Origin: Tethya wilhelma
Taxonomy: Eukaryota > Porifera > Demospongiae > Tethyida > Tethyidae
Length of the DNA: 64,000 nt
Direction of reading: 5' to 3'
Assembly (NCBI GenBank): GCA_964030475.1
Contig: CAXIPT010000010.1
Span: 2,528,366-2,592,365 of the forward strand
The notes beneath the pieces are model-generated. The model ran no database searches. It was not told where the DNA came from and was given only the letters and a program-made list of their open reading frames with translations. Positions 62,937 to 64,000 of the stretch are shown one piece after another; positions within the stretch are counted from its first letter, which is position 1, and each line of letters opens with the position of its first letter. The translations under genes were made by a program, and so were the position numbers.

Positions 62937-64000
62937 CATTTAATTCCAACTAATCCACAATAGAGCACAAAAAGTACATGGTTTTTTGAGGACAGGCTGT
63001 GTTTAAAGATGACATAATTATTGTGAATAAAAATTTATGTTTACTTCAACTATTGACAAAATTGCACTCACAGATGATGATATTCATCAAAGTATAAATG
63101 AAGATTTAACATTTGTTCATAAATATTTCAATATCCTTGACACTTAGAAGGCTTCTTTGGTTTTCACACTTTTTGTGACAATTGTAAGTTCATATCTTCA
63201 ATCGTATATATCTTCATATGCTACATTTTTGTCAGAGGACTGGTATAATTCTACATGTATATAGGTCCTGGAGACATTCGTGATCATTTCTAGAGTACGC
63301 CAGCCAAGAACTTCTTCAGTGCTGTAGATGTCTTACATGATTATTCCAAACACACACATAGACTGCGGACCGGGGGCCTTGGACAAATTTGTCCATCATA
63401 ATTATTCATTCTAAGTAGTGTTATGAATATTTTAATTACTGAAGCCTTCTAAGTGATCTTCCTAATAATAAGTCATTCATAAATCATTAATTATTCCCAT
63501 TATATATACATACAATAAGTTACATGACTATACATAAAAGAACAATGTCTACATAAAGCAGACACTTGTGGTATTATGTATATGCATTTCCATTGTAATA
63601 GTATTATTGGCAATTTCAAGAACCCAAACAATCATTGATAACGTGTTGCTCAGGTGGGTTAAAGGGTGGGAATTATAGGAAGAAGTTATGGCATATTAAA
63701 TTTTGGTTGTGAAGTAACGTTTTCAGAAAGTAGACTACAGGCTATAGGTATTATAACTGTACATGTAATGATGTTCACAAACTCATAAACATTTAATAAA
63801 ATTAATACATGTATACAATAATCGTTCTTTAATTTCTTTAATTTTTACTTGTTGCATGGGTACACACATCGTGATATCAATCAGATGTTCTTGTGAGTTA
63901 CGAGTTAAAGTACTGATAGATTTAATGTTCTGCTGGGACATGATGATTACATACTAGTATCTCACAAAGATTTCAGACAAAAGTATAAAATACATTGGGC
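62422..64000. other. AT-rich end of the window
   Basis: No convincing exon on either strand. A (CA)n tract of about 30 bases lies at 62907-62936, and AATAAA signals (62613, 63025) could end the hypothetical transcript. Otherwise I see nothing. Confidence 0.5.

Overview
The window is animal nuclear DNA. It is AT-rich, with short GT-AG introns and many small inverted-repeat (MITE-like) elements. The genes (HDAC6, CLN3, DLD, IRAK-type kinase, FEM1, LRAT, RhoGAP) are metazoan, and gene density and intron size fit a demosponge such as Amphimedon. The species is inference. All coding calls come from reading exons by eye. For HDAC6, the complete CLN3 genes, DLD, IRAK, four pseudokinases and the RhoGAP gene the exon phases close without a stop.

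Layout. 1-3403 (+): 3' part of an HDAC6-like gene, catalytic domain plus ubiquitin-binding zinc finger. 3866-11165: three CLN3/battenin copies. Copy A (-) is a truncated tandem duplicate; B (-) and C (+) are complete and share a 94-base divergent promoter. 11477-17267 (-): mitochondrial dihydrolipoamide dehydrogenase with two alternative last exons. 17485-21121 (+): IRAK/Pelle-type death-domain kinase, head to head with DLD. 21316-42506 (+): five tandem genes (called P1-P5 here) for membrane-anchored pseudokinases of the PXK/SLOB type. P1 and P5 look intact, P2 and P3 are altered, and P4 is a patchwork. 42614-52412 (-): four FEM1-like ankyrin genes, one truncated, one frameshifted, two intact and lacking coding introns. 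52799-55679 (+): a signal-peptide, single-pass membrane protein with an MgcRacGAP-type RhoGAP domain, followed by an identical copy of its last two exons after an N and by a third decayed fragment. 57444-58052 (-): LRAT-domain protein. 58904-about 60110 (+): P6, a sixth receptor-like pseudokinase gene cut short by an 8-bp satellite. 61-62.4 kb: weak hypothetical gene. 62.4-64 kb: nothing recognised.

The most interesting part is 17-60 kb. An IRAK-type innate-immune kinase sits beside a local expansion of receptor-like pseudokinases. Five of the six pseudokinase genes carry a paired NF-kappaB-like motif just upstream of the start codon. Decayed copies of the IRAK 3' end lie behind P1 and P2 and mark how the array grew. 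The ectodomain and membrane segment of P6 are homologous to those of the membrane RhoGAP, so the same receptor head is coupled to two different cytoplasmic outputs. A shared signalling role is inference.

Single N characters at 5498, 36677 and 56079 sit at duplication or rearrangement joins, so some duplications may be assembly joins of haplotypes.
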